NCBI RefSeq assembly: GCF_011759385.1
Contig: NZ_JAARLY010000004.1
Span: forward strand, 186,001-250,000
Direction of reading: 5' to 3'
DNA: 64,000 nt
Source: Oleiagrimonas sp. C23AA
GTDB taxonomy: Bacteria > Pseudomonadota > Gammaproteobacteria > Xanthomonadales > Rhodanobacteraceae
The position numbers and the translations under genes were made by a program. The notes under the pieces were generated by a model. It did no database searches. It was not told the origin of the DNA and worked only from the letters and a program-made list of their open reading frames with translations. Of this stretch, positions 60,948-64,000 are shown in pieces (position 1 is the stretch's first letter; the number at the start of each line of letters is the position of its first letter).

Positions 60948-61619
60948 ATGACGCGCGCCGAGACCTATTTCTACGAACCGGCCAAGGGCCACGGCCTGCC
61001 ACATGATCCGTTCAAGGCGATTGTGGCGCCGCGGCCGATCGGCTGGATCGGTTCTCGCGATGCCGAGGGACGCGGCAACCTGGCGCCGTACAGCTTCTTC
61101 AACGCCATGTGCGACACGCCGCCGGTGGTGGCTTTCTCCAGCGCCGGGCGCAAGGACAGCCTGCGCAACATCCAGGCCACCGGCGAGTTCGTCGCCAACT
61201 TCGCCAACCAGCGTCTGGCCGCAGCGATGAATGCCAGCTCGGCGCCGTTTGCGCACGGCGAGGACGAGCTGGCCATCACCGGGCTGACGCCGGCGCCAGG
61301 GCGGGCGGTGTCGGTGCCGCATGTGGCCGAAGCGGCCGCGGCGCTGGAGTGCCGCTTGCTGCAGGTGCTGGAGCTCAAGGATCTGGACGGCCGCAGCACC
61401 GATCACTTCGTGGTGTTCGGCCAGGTGGTCGGTGTGCACATCGATCCGGCGTTTCTCAATGACGGCTTGTTCGACACCGGTGCCGCCGGGCCGATCATGC
61501 GTGCCGGCTATTTGAGCGACTATGCCGCCGTCGGCCGCGAGCAGATCGTCAAGCTCAAGCGCCCCAAGAGTGCCGAAGAAGGGCGCGACTTCGTGCGCCG
61601 CGAAAGCGCGTCGGATTAA
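60948..61619 (+). CDS. Flavin reductase family protein (FMN split barrel)
   Basis: FMN-binding protein of 223 residues. Motifs: IVAPRPIGWIGSRDAEGRGN, LAPYSFFNAMCDTPPVVAFS and KDSLRNIQATGEFVANFAN, typical of the DIM6/NTAB flavin reductase-like group, which supplies reduced FMN or acts as an oxidoreductase itself. ATG at 60948 follows a weak ribosome site. Divergent from the LLM oxidoreductase and convergent with the aldo/keto reductase (8-base gap). Confidence 0.92.
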   Translation: MTRAETYFYEPAKGHGLPHDPFKAIVAPRPIGWIGSRDAEGRGNLAPYSFFNAMCDTPPVVAFSSAGRKDSLRNIQATGEFVANFANQRLAAAMNASSAPFAHGEDELAITGLTPAPGRAVSVPHVAEAAAALECRLLQVLELKDLDGRSTDHFVVFGQVVGVHIDPAFLNDGLFDTGAAGPIMRAGYLSDYAAVGREQIVKLKRPKSAEEGRDFVRRESASD

Positions 61620-61627
61620 AGCGTCAG

Positions 61628-62506
61628 TCAGGGCACCGGATGGCCGGTGCTGGCCTGCCAGATGGCGTACCAGTCTTCGTTTGGCATGGCTACGTGGCGG
61701 GCTTCGACGGCCTCACGCAGGCGCTCGATGCGTCCACTGCCGGTGATCGGGTGTGGGCGCGACGGATGGCGCAGCAACCAGGCATAGACAACGGCCGACA
61801 CACTGACGCCCTTGGCGTGCGCCTGGCTCTCCAGTTCAGCGCGCACACGCAGCGCCTGTGCATCCTCGCCGGTGAACAGGCGGCCGCCGGCCAACGGCGA
61901 CCAGATCATCGGCGCCAGGCGCATTTGCTGGCATTGATCGAGCGTGCCGTCGTCCAGCGCGCCCATCGCCAGCGGTGACAGCTCGACCTGGTGCGCCACC
62001 AGCGGTAGTGCATCGTGCAGCAGCGCCAGCTGGCTGGGCCGATGGTTGGATACGCCCCAGTGCGCGACTTTGCCCTCGGCGGTCAGTTCCCGGCAGGTCT
62101 CGGCCAACGCCTGCGCATCCATCAGGTAGTCCGGGCGATGCAGCAGCACCACGTCCAGCTGTTCGGTGTGCAATTTGCGCAGCGACGCCTCGACCTGGCC
62201 GCGCACGTAGGCCGCGGTGGTGTCGTAATGGTTGAGTCGGTAGGGGTGCTCGCTGCCGGTCAGGCGGATGCCGCACTTGGTTACCAGCTGCATGCGCTGG
62301 CGTAACTGTGGTGCCGCGGCCAGCGCTTGGCCGAACAAGGCCTCGCAGCGGTAATCACCGTAGATGTCGGCATGGTCGAAAGTAGTGATGCCCAGTTCCA
62401 GCACCTGCTCGATCCAGCGCACGCGCGCGGCCACATCCAGTTGCCAGTCGGCCAGTCGCCACAGGCCGGCGACGATGGGCGAGAAGCGGATGGTGGCATC
62501 GGACAT
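61628..62506 (-). CDS. Aldo/keto reductase (YdhF-like)
   Basis: NADPH-dependent oxidoreductase of 292 residues, (beta/alpha)8 barrel. Catalytic tetrad: Asp and Tyr in TTFDHADIYGDYRCE, Lys in VTKCGIRL and His in VVLLHRPDYLMDA. The C-terminal cofactor block is PHPITGSGRIERLREAVEA. The GISNHRPSQL-like segment (here WGVSNHRPSQLALL) and the LSPLAMGALDDGTL block match the YdhF group. Substrate unknown. Confidence 0.93.
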   Translation of the reverse strand: MSDATIRFSPIVAGLWRLADWQLDVAARVRWIEQVLELGITTFDHADIYGDYRCEALFGQALAAAPQLRQRMQLVTKCGIRLTGSEHPYRLNHYDTTAAYVRGQVEASLRKLHTEQLDVVLLHRPDYLMDAQALAETCRELTAEGKVAHWGVSNHRPSQLALLHDALPLVAHQVELSPLAMGALDDGTLDQCQQMRLAPMIWSPLAGGRLFTGEDAQALRVRAELESQAHAKGVSVSAVVYAWLLRHPSRPHPITGSGRIERLREAVEARHVAMPNEDWYAIWQASTGHPVP

Positions 62507-62578
62507 GAGACAGGCTCGGTGGGAAATGAGGACAGGCCCGCGAGTGTGCCAAGCGCCCGCATGGTCCTCAAGCCAGGC

Positions 62579-63559
62579 TCAGTGCGCCAGCGCGGTATCC
62601 AGCGTGGCCGCGGGGCTGTTCGCAGGGAGCCGGTCCACCGCAAAGCCGGCCTCGGCCCAGGCTTCCACGCCGCCACGCAAGGGATGCACGCTGTGAAAGC
62701 CGGCGCGGTGCAGCGCCTGTGCGGCACGGGCTGCCGAGACCTCGTTGGGGCAGCTGCAATACAGCACGACATCGGCGTCCGGCGGCAGGTCGGACAGGGC
62801 CTCGTGCAGGCGCTCGATATCCACCAGGCGCGCGCCGGGGATGATGCGATCATCCAGCACGCGTGCATGCGGGTTGCGCACATCCACGATCACCGGCGGC
62901 GTGTCGCTGTCGAGCATGTGGCGCAGTTCGCCGCTATCGATACGCGCCATGCGGAAGGCGCGCAGCAGGCGCACGCGCTGCCACCACTTGAAAAGCATAT
63001 AGGCGGCTAGAAGGCCAACAAGAAGCAGCCCGGCGATGCTGCCGATTTCACGCATCACGGCGATCAACTGCTCGATCTGCTCGGCAAAGATGATGCCCAG
63101 CGCCACCGCTAGTCCGGCCCATAGCAGCGAACCGATGCCATCCATCCACAGGAAGGTGCGCCAGCGCAGGCCACTGGCACCGGCCAGCGGTGGCGCCAGC
63201 GTGGACAGGCCGGGTACGAATTTGGCGATCAGCAGCACCTGGCCGCCGCGCTGGCGAAAGCGGCCGGACGAGGTGCGCACGCAGCTGTCCGGCGACAACG
63301 AGATGCGGCACAGCAGGCCCATGACCCGCGACCCATAGCGGCGGCCGGCCCAGAACCAGGCACTGTCGCCCAGCAGGCAGGCGGCCAGCGCCACCAGCAG
63401 TACCAGCGCCGGCGACAGATGACCGCCACCGGCCAGCGCACCGCATACCACCAATGTCGGCACCGCCGGCAATGGCAGCCCCAACTGCTCGATCAGCACA
63501 TTGGCGAAGACCACCAGCAGACCCCAGCTCGCCAGCGCCAGCATGATCTCGTGGGTCAT
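62579..63559 (-). CDS. DedA family membrane protein fused to rhodanese domain
   Basis: Fusion of 326 residues. Residues about 1-200 are DedA/SNARE-associated: hydrophobic helices with EQLGLPLPAVPTLVVCGALAG, GDSAWFWAGRRYGSRV and KFVPGLSTLAPPLAGASGL, the arginine/glycine loops of DedA lipid transporters. After a membrane helix and basic linker (KWWQRVRLLRAFR), residues about 215-305 form a rhodanese domain (PPVIVDVRNPHARVLDDRIIPGA, in part) with the active-site cysteines in VVLYCSCPNEVSAARAAQ. The rhodanese part should be cytoplasmic. Only 13 bases follow before the upstream msrB gene, so they are probably co-transcribed and may share a redox-repair role. Confidence 0.92.
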   Translation of the reverse strand: MTHEIMLALASWGLLVVFANVLIEQLGLPLPAVPTLVVCGALAGGGHLSPALVLLVALAACLLGDSAWFWAGRRYGSRVMGLLCRISLSPDSCVRTSSGRFRQRGGQVLLIAKFVPGLSTLAPPLAGASGLRWRTFLWMDGIGSLLWAGLAVALGIIFAEQIEQLIAVMREIGSIAGLLLVGLLAAYMLFKWWQRVRLLRAFRMARIDSGELRHMLDSDTPPVIVDVRNPHARVLDDRIIPGARLVDIERLHEALSDLPPDADVVLYCSCPNEVSAARAAQALHRAGFHSVHPLRGGVEAWAEAGFAVDRLPANSPAATLDTALAH

Positions 63560-63571
63560 CGCCGTGTCTCC

Positions 63572-63991
63572 TTACGTGGCCGACGCGTTGGGGATGAACG
63601 TGAGCGCCACGCCATTGATGCAGTAGCGCTGGAAGCTTGGCGGCGGGCCATCCGGGAACACATGACCCAAGTGACCACCACAGCGGGCGCAGCGCACTTC
63701 GGTGCGGATCATGCCGTGGCTGGTGTCGCGCAACTCTTCCACGCTGCCCGGTTCGGGCGTGTTGAAGCTGGGCCAGCCGCTGTGGCTTTCGTATTTGGTA
63801 TCGCCGACAAACAGCACCTGATTGCAGCCGGCGCAGGCAAAGCGGCCGGCGCGCTTTTCGTGCAGCAACGCGCAGCTTCCCGGGCGCTCGGTGGCGCCGT
63901 GGCGCAGCACCTGATACTGCTCCTCGGTCAGGCGCTCACGCCATTGCTGGTCGCTGAGCTGGAACGGGTAATCTCGGGCCTGGTCGTTCAT
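63572..63991 (-). CDS. msrB: Peptide-methionine (R)-S-oxide reductase MsrB
   Basis: Cytoplasmic repair enzyme of 139 residues that reduces methionine-R-sulfoxide. Zinc-binding CxxC pairs are CAGC and CARC, the conserved ESHSGWPSF and GHVFPDGP blocks are present, and the catalytic cysteine lies in RYCINGVAL (Cys124). Complete at the right edge: the ATG is at 63991. It probably leads an operon with the DedA-rhodanese fusion. Confidence 0.97.
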   Translation of the reverse strand: MNDQARDYPFQLSDQQWRERLTEEQYQVLRHGATERPGSCALLHEKRAGRFACAGCNQVLFVGDTKYESHSGWPSFNTPEPGSVEELRDTSHGMIRTEVRCARCGGHLGHVFPDGPPPSFQRYCINGVALTFIPNASAT

Positions 63992-64000
63992 CGCGTGCTC

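Noticed and set aside
1-64000. tRNA, rRNA, CRISPR, insertion sequences, prophage, att sites
   Set aside because: Looked for CCA-ended cloverleaf patterns, repeat-spacer arrays, transposase and integrase motifs; none found.

Overview
The window is a GC-rich chromosomal segment with about 44 genes I can support. It most resembles a gammaproteobacterium of the Xanthomonadales (Lysobacterales), probably Rhodanobacteraceae or a close relative. The reasons are the many TonB-dependent receptors (one of the Xanthomonas/Caulobacter type and two Oar-like receptors with an N-terminal carboxypeptidase-regulatory domain), the sugar loci that pair such receptors with glycoside hydrolases, LacI control and a FucP-type sugar permease, and the TTACAAT-type -10 elements before housekeeping genes. 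I saw no tRNA, rRNA, CRISPR array, insertion sequence or phage gene. This placement is inference from gene content; no 16S or marker comparison was possible.

Layout. (1) 1-6823, housekeeping: truncated proline iminopeptidase, a membrane-anchored alpha/beta hydrolase, a DUF4156 lipoprotein, a YdcH-like small protein, ttcA, an aromatic/aspartate aminotransferase, rdgC and a YgjP-like metallopeptidase. (2) 6839-33798, a 27-kb glycoprotein/N-glycan utilisation locus: LacI repressor and FucP-like permease (minus strand), then a divergent plus-strand series of glucokinase, TonB receptor, GH9, NagX-like acyltransferase, GH20 hexosaminidase and S10 carboxypeptidase. A terminator and a second promoter follow, then an Oar-like receptor with GH2 beta-mannosidase, GH125, GH92 and GH31. 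Together these would strip glucose, alpha- and beta-mannose and GlcNAc from glycoproteins, trim the peptide, and take up and phosphorylate sugars. (3) 33802-45391, a likely phosphorus/phospholipid head-group locus: HisN-like phosphatase, phosphocholine-type phospholipase C and a methyltransferase on the minus strand; divergently an aminoethylphosphonate-type ABC transporter with a DeoR regulator; then a TonB receptor. (4) 45672-53656: a second Oar-like receptor with a CocE/X-Pro peptidase-like hydrolase and a GH35 beta-galactosidase. (5) 54025-63991: Lhr helicase carrying an in-frame repeat insertion, three small envelope proteins (BON, DUF3309, a 57-residue glycine-rich protein), an LLM flavin oxidoreductase divergent from a flavin reductase, an aldo/keto reductase, a DedA-rhodanese fusion and msrB.

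The main observations are: a LacI-type palindrome TGACAACGTTGTCA that overlaps the -35 of the glucokinase operon and recurs, with one mismatch and the same downstream geometry, before the mannosidase operon; hairpins just downstream of TonB-receptor genes inside the operons; the GH9-NagX pair, which suggests glucosamine handling; the phospholipase C/phosphatase/ABC/DeoR neighbourhood; and a mobile-repeat insertion inside lhr that keeps the frame open.
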